A program made the position numbers and the translations under genes. The notes beneath the pieces are model-generated. The model had not been told where the DNA came from. It made no database searches and was given only the letters and a program-made list of their open reading frames with translations. Positions 30,201 through 37,407 of a stretch of DNA of 64,000 nucleotides are shown here, piece by piece. Numbering within the stretch: position 1 is the stretch's first letter; each line of letters starts with the position of its first letter. This DNA comes from Chromatium okenii (GTDB lineage Bacteria > Pseudomonadota > Gammaproteobacteria > Chromatiales > Chromatiaceae). The DNA is taken from the NCBI RefSeq assembly GCF_002958735.1, contig NZ_PPGH01000037.1:310001-374000 (forward strand), in the 5' to 3' direction.

Positions 30201-31820
30201 CCAATTAAACCTGTTGTACAATCTGCGCCGGAAGCAATTGAAACTGAACCGGTTAAACCAGTTGTTCAATCTGAACCAATTAAACCTGCGCCGAAGCCAA
30301 TTCAGCCGGTGATTAAAACTGAGTTAGAAACCGTCGCGCCAGCAGTAGAAACTAAGCCAATTATTCGGTCTCAACCTGAACCGATTGAAAGCGCCCCCGC
30401 GCCAATTAAACCTGTTGTACAATCTGCGCCGGAAGCAATTGAAACTGAACCGGTTAAACCAGTTGTTCAATCTGAACCAGTTAAACCTGCGCCGACGCCA
30501 ATTCAGGCGGTAATTGAAACTGAATTAGAAACCGTTGCGCCAGCAGCGGAAACTAAGCCAATTATTCAGTCCCAACTTGAGCCGACTGAAAACGCACCTG
30601 CGCCAATTAAATCTGTTGTGCAATCTGCGCCGGAAGCAATTGAAGCTGAAGCTGTTCAACCAATTGTTCAATCCCAACCTAAACCGATTGAAAGCGCAGC
30701 AATGCCAATTCAGCCGGTCATTGAAACTGAATTAAAAACCGTTGCGCCAGCAGCGGAAACTAAGCCAATTATTCAGTCTCAACCTGAACCGATTGAAAGC
30801 GCACCTGTGCCAATTAAATCTGTTGTGCAATCTGCACCGGAAGCAATTGAAACCGAATCTCTTAAACCAGTTGTTCAATCTGAACCAGAGCCAATTAAAA
30901 CTGCGTTGACGCTAATTCAACAAATAAAAAATACAGATCAAAGTCAAACAATTTCGCAATTAATATCAGAATCAGAAACAACAATTCCGTCAGCACTAAT
31001 TAATGCGATGCCTCTACGATCTGCTCGGATAACATCAACAATGAATGACGCAGAATCCGTGCCTGCTGTTAATGATTCAACTGCGGATACGGAAAGCTCA
31101 ATAGTTCTTGCCCCTGCGCCTTTGTTGTCACTTCAACAACAAAGCAAGGTATCACCAGAAACGCAACAAGTTATTAAACATCGGCGATTTCAACCGCTTT
31201 TTTCTGAACAGGGAACACTACTACGTCCGATTGCAATTGATGTAGAATCCAAACAGACTGAAATAGATAGCACAGATATTTTTAATTCTATAACACCGGA
31301 AAGATCATCAACTTCTATATCAACAGCGCCTTTAGCGACAATAACTTTGCAGAATACTGTACTGCCTACACGCCCATTAGATTTAGCAACAGTGCTACAG
31401 CCTAGCGGTGAACGTTATCTCGGAGAGCCGGTGAAATGGCTGGTGCAAACAAATACGAATTCTATTGAATTAAAATTGCATCCAGCAAATTTAGGAGCAA
31501 TTGATGTCCGAGTAACAATGGAAGCAGAAAAAGCGCATGTGCAATTTTTATCTTCTAATTCAATTGTCCGCGAAGTATTAGAAGTAGCATTGCCGCGCTT
31601 GCGCGATAGTTTAGCGCAAGATGGTTTACAGCTTGGGACTGTGTCTATTTCCGATCAAACAGCAGAACAAAGGCGTGGATCGGGACGCGAATTAGCTGAA
31701 GCAATGCAACAAGGACACGAGCATTTCGACGATGATGATGCAGAAACACAGACAGAAACTCCTCTTTATCGCAAAAATTCATCATCTGTTAGTGATGGAC
31801 AGCTGGATGATTTTGCATAA
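24294..31820 (+). CDS. fliK: giant flagellar hook-length control protein FliK (2508 residues)
   Basis: FliK is secreted during hook growth, measures hook length and switches export to filament subunits through FlhB. ATG 24294 overlaps the fliJ stop (ATGA). Residues 1-198 are a unique N-terminus. Residues about 199-2210 are some 31 imperfect repeats of about 67 residues, rich in Pro, Glu, Val, Ile and Gln and without Cys or Trp. A unique linker follows, then the C-terminal hook-control domain at about 2370-2455 (EPVKWLVQTNTNSIELKLHP, ANLGAIDVRVTMEAEKAHVQ). Ordinary FliK is about 400 residues. The frame stays open for 7.5 kb although neighbouring genes contain frameshifts. The position between fliJ and fliL is the standard fliK position. 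The function of the C-terminal domain is secure; whether the repeats lengthen the hook is inference. Confidence 0.93.
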   Translation: MNISADVHMMPSITLQASPASMWLQIFGSTFSELGATTLPEGTDFAATFETRLKDALADADTDPAQIAALSGHDVITQAIVSNQNLVPVAPAPPVPNSDIETPEVAPVTTAAVYAAEDAPDLDIPDDLLKRLLESSSLETWSVPKDLPDIPVLSAPSEKSTTAELPAAQSITNLANQLAKIARENSETIQLKNIEPPAETKPIVQSQPELVKPAPTLTQQAIETELETVAPIVETKPIIQSQLEPIESAAAPIKPVVQSAPETITETVKSVVQFQSEPVKPVSMPFQPVIETELEKVAPVVETKPIVQSQPEPIESAAAPIKPVVQSAPEAIETEPFQPTVQSQSEPVKPVPTLIQRVIETELETVAPAVETKPIIRSQPEPIESATTLIKPVVQSALEAIETEPVKPVVQSEPIKPAPTPIPPVIETELKTVTPAAETKPIIQSQPEPIESAPAPIKPVVQSAPEAIETEPVQPVIQSEPVKPAPTLIQPVIETELKTVAPAVETKPIIQSQPEPIESAATPIKPVVQSTEPVKPVIQSQSEPIKSAPTPIQPVIEIELETVTPVAETKPIIQSQPEPIKSAPAPIKSVVQSAPEAIETEPVQPVVQSEPIKPVSTPIQPVTETELKTVTPAAETKPIIQSQPEPIESAPAPIKTVAQSAPEAIETEPVQPIIQSEPIKPAPTPIQPVIETELKTVTPAAETKPIIQSQPEPIESAPTPIKSVVQSAPEAIETEPVKPVVQSEPIKPAPTPIQPVIETELETVALAVETKPIVQSQIEPIESAATPIKPVVQSAPEAIEIEPVKLVIQSESIKPAPTLIQPVIETELETVAPAAETKPIIQSQPEPIKSTPVPIKSVVQSTPEAIETEPVQPVIQSEPIKPAPTPIQPVVETELETVAAVLKTKPIESAATPIKTVVQSAPEAIETEPVQPVIKSQSELVKPAPTPIQPVIKTELETVAPILETKPIVQSQIEPIESAATPIKSVVQSAPEAIETEPVQPVIQSQPEPVKPAPTPIQLVIKTEFETVAPILETKPIVQSQIEPIESAATPIKPVVQSAPETIETEPVKPVVQSEPTKPAPTPIQPVIETELENVAPVMETKPIIQSQPEPIESTATPIKPVVQSAPEAIETEPVQPVVQSEPVKPAPTPIQPVIKTELETVAPVLETKPIVQSQIEPIESAATPIKPVVQSAPEAIETEPVKPVVQSEPVKPVPTPIQPVIKTELETVAPVAETKPIIQSQLNPIESAIKPIKPVVQSAPEAIETEPVQPVVQSEPVKPVPTPIQPVIKTELETVAPVAETKPIIQSQLNPIESATTPIKPVVQSAPEAIETEPVQPVVQSEPVKPVPTPIQLVIKTELETVAPVAETKPIIQSQLNPIESATTPIKPVVQSAPEAIETEPVQPVIQSQSEPVKPVPTPIQPVIKTELETVAPVAETKPIIQSQLNPIESATTPIKPVVQSAPEAIETEPVQPVIQSQSEPVKPVPTPIQPVIKTELETVAPVAETKPIIQSQPEPIESAAVLTKSVVQSAPEAIKTEPVKPVIQSQSEPIKPAPTPIQPVIETELDAVTPVAENKPIIQSQPEPIESAAVPTKFVVQSAPEAIKNEPVKPVIQSQSEPVKPAPTPIQPVIETELETVTPVAETKPIIQSQPEPIENAAMPIKPVVQFAPEAIETESVKPVVQSQSEPVKPAPTLIQQVTETGLEGVAPAAETKPIIQSQPEPIESAPAPIKSVVQSAPEAIENEPVQPVVQSQSEPVKLAPTPIQPVIETELETVAPVVKTKPITQSQPELIESAPVPIKPIVQSAPEAIETESVKPVVQSEPVKPAPTPIQPVIETELETVAAVLKTKPIESAATPIKTVVQSAPEAIETELVQPVIQSQPEPVKPAPTPIQPVIKTELETVAPVLETKPIVQSQPEPIENAATPIKPAPTPIQPVIETELKTVTPAAETKPIIQSQPEPIESAPAPIKPVVQSAPEAIETEPVKPVVQSEPIKPAPKPIQPVIKTELETVAPAVETKPIIRSQPEPIESAPAPIKPVVQSAPEAIETEPVKPVVQSEPVKPAPTPIQAVIETELETVAPAAETKPIIQSQLEPTENAPAPIKSVVQSAPEAIEAEAVQPIVQSQPKPIESAAMPIQPVIETELKTVAPAAETKPIIQSQPEPIESAPVPIKSVVQSAPEAIETESLKPVVQSEPEPIKTALTLIQQIKNTDQSQTISQLISESETTIPSALINAMPLRSARITSTMNDAESVPAVNDSTADTESSIVLAPAPLLSLQQQSKVSPETQQVIKHRRFQPLFSEQGTLLRPIAIDVESKQTEIDSTDIFNSITPERSSTSISTAPLATITLQNTVLPTRPLDLATVLQPSGERYLGEPVKWLVQTNTNSIELKLHPANLGAIDVRVTMEAEKAHVQFLSSNSIVREVLEVALPRLRDSLAQDGLQLGTVSISDQTAEQRRGSGRELAEAMQQGHEHFDDDDAETQTETPLYRKNSSSVSDGQLDDFA
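24888..30925 (+). repeat. about 31 tandem repeats of about 201-207 bp inside fliK
   Basis: Each unit runs from one ETKPI to the next: ETKPIIQSQPEPIESA, then PIKPVVQSAPEAIETEP, VQPVVQSEPVKPAP and TPIQPVIETELETVAPVA. Unit length is 67 or 69 residues depending on SEP versus SQSEP. Units starting at about 26999 and 29840 lack eight residues after KPI, one at about 30030 keeps only part of the unit, and one near 25808 lacks six. Units between 27993 and 28808 are almost identical to one another; others have diverged. Confidence 0.95.
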
Positions 31821-31938
31821 ATAGTCTAGCGTGTGATGCAGATTTCCAATAATCTGGTATGCTGATTATTATTCAACGTGAGACGCCGTTTTAGCGCGTA
31901 ACATTTCCGAATTTAAGATAATTTTGTCAGGAAAAAAC
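31821..31938 (+). other. 118-bp gap fliK-fliL
   Basis: The largest gap inside the fliE-flhA run. It contains a small inverted repeat CAGATT/AATCTG (about 31841-31858) and may hold a terminator or a promoter for fliL onward, but no clear sigma-54 or sigma-28 match was found. Confidence 0.35.
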
Positions 31939-32505
31939 ATGGCCAAAAAACCCTCTCCAGCCCCTGAAACTAAAACAGAAGAAGTATCAAACAACGGTAA
32001 ACTCAAACTGATTTTGTTGATTGTTGGAATTGTGTTAGTGCTCTTTGTGGGCGCAGGGGCTGCTTATTACTTTTTAATTTATGCTCCAGCGGCGCATAGT
32101 GAAGTGGCAGATGACGCAAATCATTCAGAAACTGCTCCAACCACAGATGAACATGCCGCTGCATCAAACGAACATCCTATTGATCAAGTTCCGGTGATTT
32201 ATCATGCCTTTGATCCTATAACAGTGAACATCGCTGCCGGAGGACCTGGGAAATATTTGCGTATTAGCATCGTTGTTGTGACCCGCACCACCGGCGTTAT
32301 TACCGCGCTGGATAAAAATTTGCCGATGATTCGCAATGATTTACTTATTCGCTTATCAGGGCAAAGTTATTCTGTACTTAATAGCACTGACGGTAAAAAC
32401 GCACTGCGTGAAGACCTGAAGAAAATGCTAACTGATATTCTAATGAAAGCACGAGAACCTGCTGATATTCAGGATATTTTGTTTACAGATATGGTTATGC
32501 AATAA
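31939..32505 (+). CDS. fliL: flagellar basal-body protein FliL
   Basis: 188 residues from ATG 31939, preceded by AGGA at 31929; an in-frame TTG upstream is less likely. A single transmembrane helix (LILLIVGIVLVLFVGAG) follows a Pro/Lys-rich cytoplasmic start. The periplasmic domain (PITVNIAAGGPGKYLRISIV, IRNDLLIRLSGQ) is the FliL stomatin-like fold that rings the stator. The extra acidic and His-rich linker SEVADDANHSETAPTTDEH lies between the helix and the domain. Confidence 0.93.
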   Translation: MAKKPSPAPETKTEEVSNNGKLKLILLIVGIVLVLFVGAGAAYYFLIYAPAAHSEVADDANHSETAPTTDEHAAASNEHPIDQVPVIYHAFDPITVNIAAGGPGKYLRISIVVVTRTTGVITALDKNLPMIRNDLLIRLSGQSYSVLNSTDGKNALREDLKKMLTDILMKAREPADIQDILFTDMVMQ

Positions 32506-32520
32506 AGGATTTATAATAGC

Positions 32521-33502
32521 ATGGCACAGCAAACCGATATTCTCAGTCAAGACGAAATTGATGCGCTACTACATGGCGTCGATGATGGTGATATCGATAC
32601 AGGTGCGAATCCTTTTCCTGCCGATGGTAATGCGCGACCATTCGACTTTGCGACCCAAGAACGCATTGTGCGTGGGCGAATGCCTACGCTCGACATGATT
32701 AATGAACGTTTTGCACGTTATTTACGTATTCATTTATTTAATTTGCTGCGCCGTTCATCCGAAGTTTCGGTGATTGGAGCACGAATTACTAAATTTTCTG
32801 AATACGTTCATGGTCTCTACGTTCCCACAAGTTTGAATATGGTAAGAGTTATTCCATTGCACGGTACGGGCTTTTTGTACTGGATCCAAAACTGGTATTT
32901 AGTTTGGTTGATAACTTTTTCGGTGGCGACGGGCGTTATTATTCGCGTATTGAAGGGCGCGATTTTACTGCGATGGAATTACGAGTTATTAAAAACTTGC
33001 TTGATGCTGCATTTGAAGATATGCAAAAAGCTTGGGAGCCAGTTATGGATTTGACCTTTGAGTTTATTAACTCAGAGGTTAATCCGCAATTCGCCAACAT
33101 TGTTAGTCCAACCGAAATTGTTGTTATCAATGATTTTCACATTGAATTAGATGGTGGTGGTGGCAATCTGCATGTCACCTTACCTTATTCAATGATCGAG
33201 CCAATTCGTGAGCAATTGGATACTGGGTTACAATCGGATCGTTCTGGTGTCGATGAACGTTGGTTACGCGCCCTTCAAGAAGAAATCCCTACTGCAGTTG
33301 TTAATATTAGTTCAACTTTAATTGAAACGGAGTTAACTGTTGATGAATTACTAGATATGCGTATAGGTGATATTATTCCGTTAATTTGCCTGAAACTGTG
33401 GTTTTATTCGTTGAAGATATACCACTTTTTCGAGGGAAATTTGGCGTTTCAAATGGGCATAATGCCATTAAAATTTCTGAATATATCCAAGCCAAGCATT
33501 AA
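32521..33502 (+). CDS. fliM: flagellar motor switch protein FliM, two frameshifts
   Basis: FliM is the C-ring protein that binds CheY-P. The N-terminus carries the CheY-binding motif DILSQDEIDALLHGV. The frame breaks near 32873: adding one T to the run of five gives GFFVLDPKLVFSLVDNFFGG, joining the next open frame. A second break near 33382 is repaired by one A, giving IPLNLPETVVLFVEDIP and the tail ISEYIQAKH with TAA at 33500-33502. The repaired protein is about 327 residues, the normal size. The flanking switch genes fliL and fliN are intact. Sequence error is the likely cause. Confidence 0.9.
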
Positions 33503-33513
33503 CGGATAGCGAT

Positions 33514-34011
33514 ATGAGTGATAATACTGATTTAGGCGATGCCATTGCTGATGATTGGGCTTCAGCATTAGAAGAACAAAAAGAAGCGACCGCACCGCCA
33601 GACTTACCACCAGAACGTCCGGCAGCACGACAGAATAGCGGTAGACCGACACCAAAACTGCGCCGTTTTGGTGAAGAAACAATGGATTCGCTCAATGCTC
33701 AACCAATGAATCCAGATGATTTTTCAGGTACTGCGCCAGCATCGTTAGAAAATCTTAATCTCAACATGCTGTTGGATGTACCGGTGACTATTTCAATGGA
33801 AATTGGGCGCTCACGAATAACTATTCGTAACTTATTGCAATTAAACCAAGGCTCGGTAGTGGAATTAGATCGGCTGGCAGGTGCGCCACTTGATGTTTTA
33901 GTAAATGGCACTTTAATTGCGCATGGTGAGGTGGTTGTTGTGAATGAGAAATTTGGTATCCGTTTAACCGATGTCATTAGTCCAAGCGAGCGAGTTCGCA
34001 AACTTCGGTAG
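33514..34011 (+). CDS. fliN: flagellar motor switch protein FliN
   Basis: 165 residues. The C-terminal SpoA domain (LLDVPVTISMEIGRSRITIR, NLLQLNQGSVVELDRLAGAP, VNEKFGIRLTDVISPSERV) is complete and forms the base of the C-ring with FliM. The N-terminal part is a Pro/Ala-rich extension (PPDLPPERPAARQNSG) longer than in enteric FliN but common in polar systems. Start ATG 33514 is 11 bp past the repaired fliM stop. Confidence 0.95.
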   Translation: MSDNTDLGDAIADDWASALEEQKEATAPPDLPPERPAARQNSGRPTPKLRRFGEETMDSLNAQPMNPDDFSGTAPASLENLNLNMLLDVPVTISMEIGRSRITIRNLLQLNQGSVVELDRLAGAPLDVLVNGTLIAHGEVVVVNEKFGIRLTDVISPSERVRKLR

Positions 34012-34020
34012 ATCGCGGTG

Positions 34021-34452
34021 ATGTCTAAATTCAATACTTTAATTTATTTCTGCGGAATATGGTTTGCAGGAATATCGTCAACAGTATTAGCGAATACTCC
34101 ACCTGCCACTGTTTCAACACAAGCAGCGGGCTATCTCACTCAGCTTGTTGGTGGTTTAGTTCTCGTTATCCTACTCATTTTGGTTATGGCTTGGTTATTA
34201 CGTCGCTTGCCAGGAATAATAATGCAGGGATCACCAGTCATTGAAATTTTAGCAGTGCGCGTAATTGGAAACCGTGAACGTTTACTATTAATACAAATAG
34301 GTGAAGAACAACTATTAGTGGGCGCAACGCCAGCTGGATTATGTCATTTGCATACATTACAAACTCCCGTTGCAGTGTCATTGCCTGAACCACAAACTAA
34401 TGATTTCGCAAAGCTACTGAACAAAATCCGCAATTCAGGACTAAAGCCATGA
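34021..34452 (+). CDS. fliO: flagellar export apparatus protein FliO
   Basis: 143 residues from ATG 34021 (a GTG just before is also in frame). A cleavable signal-like start ([16 protein letters not shown]) is followed by a transmembrane helix ([20 protein letters not shown]) and a small cytoplasmic domain with [20 protein letters not shown]. FliO assists FliP assembly. Its stop overlaps the fliP start as ATGA. Confidence 0.9.
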   Translation: MSKFNTLIYFCGIWFAGISSTVLANTPPATVSTQAAGYLTQLVGGLVLVILLILVMAWLLRRLPGIIMQGSPVIEILAVRVIGNRERLLLIQIGEEQLLVGATPAGLCHLHTLQTPVAVSLPEPQTNDFAKLLNKIRNSGLKP

Positions 34453-35198
34453 CAAAACGTTGGCAAATCGGACTGCTAATTGTTGGTCTGGTATTGCCGG
34501 AAATGATATTTGCACAAATTGGCGGAATGAATGCAGTTACCGTTACTACCGCTCCTAATGGCGGGCAAGTTTATTCGTTAACGCTACAAATTCTAATACT
34601 AATGACGTTGCTGACGCTTTTGCCATCGGCACTCATTATGCTGACGTCCTTTACTCGGATCATTATTGTACTCGCCATTTTGCGCCAAGGATTAGGCACT
34701 TCACAAACACCATCCAATCAAATTCTATTAGGGCTTGCATTTTTCTTGACCCTTTTCGTAATGGCTCCAGTGTTTCAAGAAATCTATGACACTGCGGTAT
34801 TGCCTTATCTTGCTGAGAAACTTGGTACTGAAGAAGCAATTACTAAAGCTGTTAAGCCTTTACGCGCATTCATGTTAGAACAAACTCGAGAAACTGATCT
34901 TGCGTTGTTTGCAGAGATTCGAGGAATTGATGGTTTTGAATCGCCAGATGCTATTCCACTCAATTTATTAGTGCCGTCGTTTATTATTAGCGAACTGAAA
35001 ACAGCATTTCAAATTGGATTTTTAATTTTAATTCCATTTTTAATTATTGATTTAGTGGTTGCGAGTGTGCTGATGTCAATGGGTATGATGATGCTGTCGC
35101 CACTCATTATTTCGCTGCCGTTCAAAATCATGCTATTTGTTCTGGTCGATGGCTGGTCATTGATTATGGGAACATTGGCGCAAAGTTTTTACAGTTGA
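34449..35198 (+). CDS. fliP: flagellar export gate protein FliP
   Basis: 249 residues with an N-terminal signal peptide ([16 protein letters not shown]) and the FliP signatures [20 protein letters not shown] and [20 protein letters not shown]. The C-terminal helices include [20 protein letters not shown]. FliP, FliQ and FliR form the helical export gate core. Length is typical and the frame intact. Confidence 0.97.
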   Translation: MTKRWQIGLLIVGLVLPEMIFAQIGGMNAVTVTTAPNGGQVYSLTLQILILMTLLTLLPSALIMLTSFTRIIIVLAILRQGLGTSQTPSNQILLGLAFFLTLFVMAPVFQEIYDTAVLPYLAEKLGTEEAITKAVKPLRAFMLEQTRETDLALFAEIRGIDGFESPDAIPLNLLVPSFIISELKTAFQIGFLILIPFLIIDLVVASVLMSMGMMMLSPLIISLPFKIMLFVLVDGWSLIMGTLAQSFYS

Positions 35199-35206
35199 GG
35201 TCACAC

Positions 35207-35476
35207 ATGACACCAGAAATGGTATTGGACATTGGTAAAGAAGCGGGTGAGATTATTATTCTGCTATCAGCGCCGCCACTATTGGCAGGATTAATCATCG
35301 GTTTAATTATCAGCATGATTCAGGCTGCAACCCAGATTCAAGAAATGACACTGAGTTTTATTCCTAAATTGTTAGGCATTGGTGCGGCGTTAGTGTTTAC
35401 TGGACATTGGATGTTGTCGCTAATCACTGATTACGTCACGCGCTTATATCATTCAATCCCTAATTTAATCGGCTAA
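35207..35476 (+). CDS. fliQ: flagellar export gate protein FliQ
   Basis: 89 residues from ATG 35207, preceded by GAGG at 35197-35200; an upstream TTG is in frame but adds a non-conserved tail. Two membrane helices, with the conserved VSMIQAATQIQEMTL-type loop seen as ISMIQAATQIQEMTLSFIPK. It follows fliP by 8 bases. Confidence 0.96.
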   Translation: MTPEMVLDIGKEAGEIIILLSAPPLLAGLIIGLIISMIQAATQIQEMTLSFIPKLLGIGAALVFTGHWMLSLITDYVTRLYHSIPNLIG

Positions 35477-35480
35477 TTGT

Positions 35481-36254
35481 ATGACCCTGGCTGCTGAAGA
35501 GATTGCGCTATGGGTGGGTGCGTGGATGTGGCCATTTGTGCGAATTAGTGCAATGCTACTGGTAGCACCGCTTTTTGGGGCGCGTCATGTCAATATCCGT
35601 GCCCGTTTAGGATTAGGATTATTATTAGCGTTGATTGTTGTTCCGCAATTGAAAGCGCCACCATTGATTGATCCGCTAAGTATAGAAGGTCTGGTTGTAG
35701 CACTGCGTCAAGTGTTAATCGGCATTGCACTTGGTTTTATTCTACAAATGATTTTTTCATCATTAACGCAAGCAGGTGAATATATCGCGTTATCTATGGG
35801 TTTAGGATTTGCATCAGCGATGGACCCTGTGGGCGGTGTTCAGGTGCCCATGATTTCACAGTTTCTTACCATTTTAGCGATGCTAATTTTTCTCGCCTTA
35901 AATGGTCATTTGGTTTTAATTCAATTGTTATTGAAAAGTTTTGAAACGCTACCGGTGACAGGTGAAGGGTTAACTACCGATGATTTATGGGCAGTAGTGA
36001 GCTTTGGCAACGTGATGTTTTCTCATGCGCTGTTAATCGCCTTGCCAGCAATGGCGGCATTGTTATTAGTTAATTTAGCAATGGGTGTCGTCACACGCGC
36101 ATCACCGCAGTTAAATATCTTTGCCATTGGGTTTCCATTAACGATTTTAGCGGGATTTATCATTTTAATTCTGACGTTGCCAAGTTTTCCAGCACGCATT
36201 GGTGAATTGTTATTCGCCGCATTTGCGTTAATTCAGCAAATAACGAGCGTCTGA
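35481..36254 (+). CDS. fliR: flagellar export gate protein FliR
   Basis: 257 residues with several transmembrane helices and the family signature GARHVNIRARLGLGLLLALI near the N-terminus, followed by LRQVLIGIALGFILQMIFSS and GFASAMDPVGGVQVPMISQF. It completes the FliP5Q4R1 gate. It lies 4 bp after fliQ and 1 bp before flhB. Confidence 0.96.
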   Translation: MTLAAEEIALWVGAWMWPFVRISAMLLVAPLFGARHVNIRARLGLGLLLALIVVPQLKAPPLIDPLSIEGLVVALRQVLIGIALGFILQMIFSSLTQAGEYIALSMGLGFASAMDPVGGVQVPMISQFLTILAMLIFLALNGHLVLIQLLLKSFETLPVTGEGLTTDDLWAVVSFGNVMFSHALLIALPAMAALLLVNLAMGVVTRASPQLNIFAIGFPLTILAGFIILILTLPSFPARIGELLFAAFALIQQITSV

Positions 36255-36255
36255 A

Positions 36256-37401
36256 ATGGCTGAAAACGAAAATGGTCAGGAACAAAGCGAAGAGCCAACG
36301 GCTAAACGTTTACGCGATGCGCGAGAAAAAGGACAGGTTGCTCGGTCACGCGAATTTAATACGCTAGTGATTTTAATCGCAGGCGGTGCTTATTTTAAGT
36401 TTCTTGGCAGCACTTTTACAACAGATTTACTTGCATTATTAAAAGAGGCATTGACTTTAGATCGGCATTTAATTTTTGAAACGACACTATTGGTTCCACA
36501 TTTACAGGAACTGATGACTCGCGCCATGCTTATTGTTGCGCCGCTGTTTGGCTTAATGATGACAATTGCGATTTTAGGTCCTATTTTAATTGGCGGTGCA
36601 AACTTTTCAGCACAGGCTTTTTCGCCTAAGTTTTCTAAACTAAATCCGTTAACCGGAATGAAGCGACTGTTTTCAGTGCAGGGTTTGCTCGAACTGATTA
36701 AGGCATTGAGTAAATTTACTTTAGTGAGTGTGGTCGCATGGATCGCAATTAGTGGCGTTTGGAATACGTTGATGAATCTCGGTGAATTGCCAATTGAAAA
36801 GGCAATTATGCAAACTGGTGACATGGCAGTAACGTTATTTTTAATCGCCTCTGCATCGTTATTAGTCGTGGCGTTAATAGATGTGCCTTTTCAGTTGTGG
36901 ACGCACAATAAACAGTTGCGAATGACGTTGCAGGAAATTAAAGACGAATACAAAGAAAGCGATGGTAAACCAGAAGTTAAGGGGCGCATTCGGCAATTGC
37001 AGCAGGAAATGGCGCGGCAGCGCATGATGTCAGAAGTGCCAAAGCAGATGTGATTATTACTAATCCAACGCATTACGCAGTGGCATTAATATCAATCAGA
37101 AACGATGTCTGCGCCACTGTTATTAGCAAAAGGTGTGGATGAAACTGCGCAAGCAATTCGTGAATTAGCAAAAGAGCATCATATTACGCAAGTGCAAGCG
37201 CCAAAAGTTGCACGTGCTATTTATTTCACTACAGAAATTGGTCAAGAAATACCCAATGGTTTATTCGTCGCAGTAGCGCGTTTATTGGCTTATGTGTATC
37301 AATTAAAACAAGAAGATGTTGAGGATTTAACACTGCCAGATGATTTACCTGTGCCCGATGAATATCTTGATCAACGCACTGCTCGGCGTATTCGGCGGTA
37401 A
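36256..37401 (+). CDS. flhB: flagellar export switch protein FlhB, frameshifted at the autocleavage region
   Basis: FlhB sets substrate specificity of export and is switched by FliK. The N-terminal part (EQSEEPTAKRLRDAREKGQV, four membrane helices, LKALSKFTLVSVVAWIAI-like region) is open to 37053. One missing A near 37041 and two near 37090 restore VPKADVIITNPTHYAVAL and then MSAPLLLAKGVDETAQAIRE. The autocleavage motif Asn-Pro-Thr-His is present in the shifted frame at 37062-37073. The tail (YQLKQEDVEDLTLPDDLPVP) is longer than in FhlB-type homologues. The repaired length is about 382 residues. Confidence 0.92.
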
Positions 37402-37407
37402 TTGCTA

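Noticed and set aside
24888..30925. FliK repeats as a pure assembly artefact
   Set aside because: Most units differ at many positions and the frame is intact over 6 kb, so the array is real; only the exact number of near-identical units (27993-28808) is uncertain.
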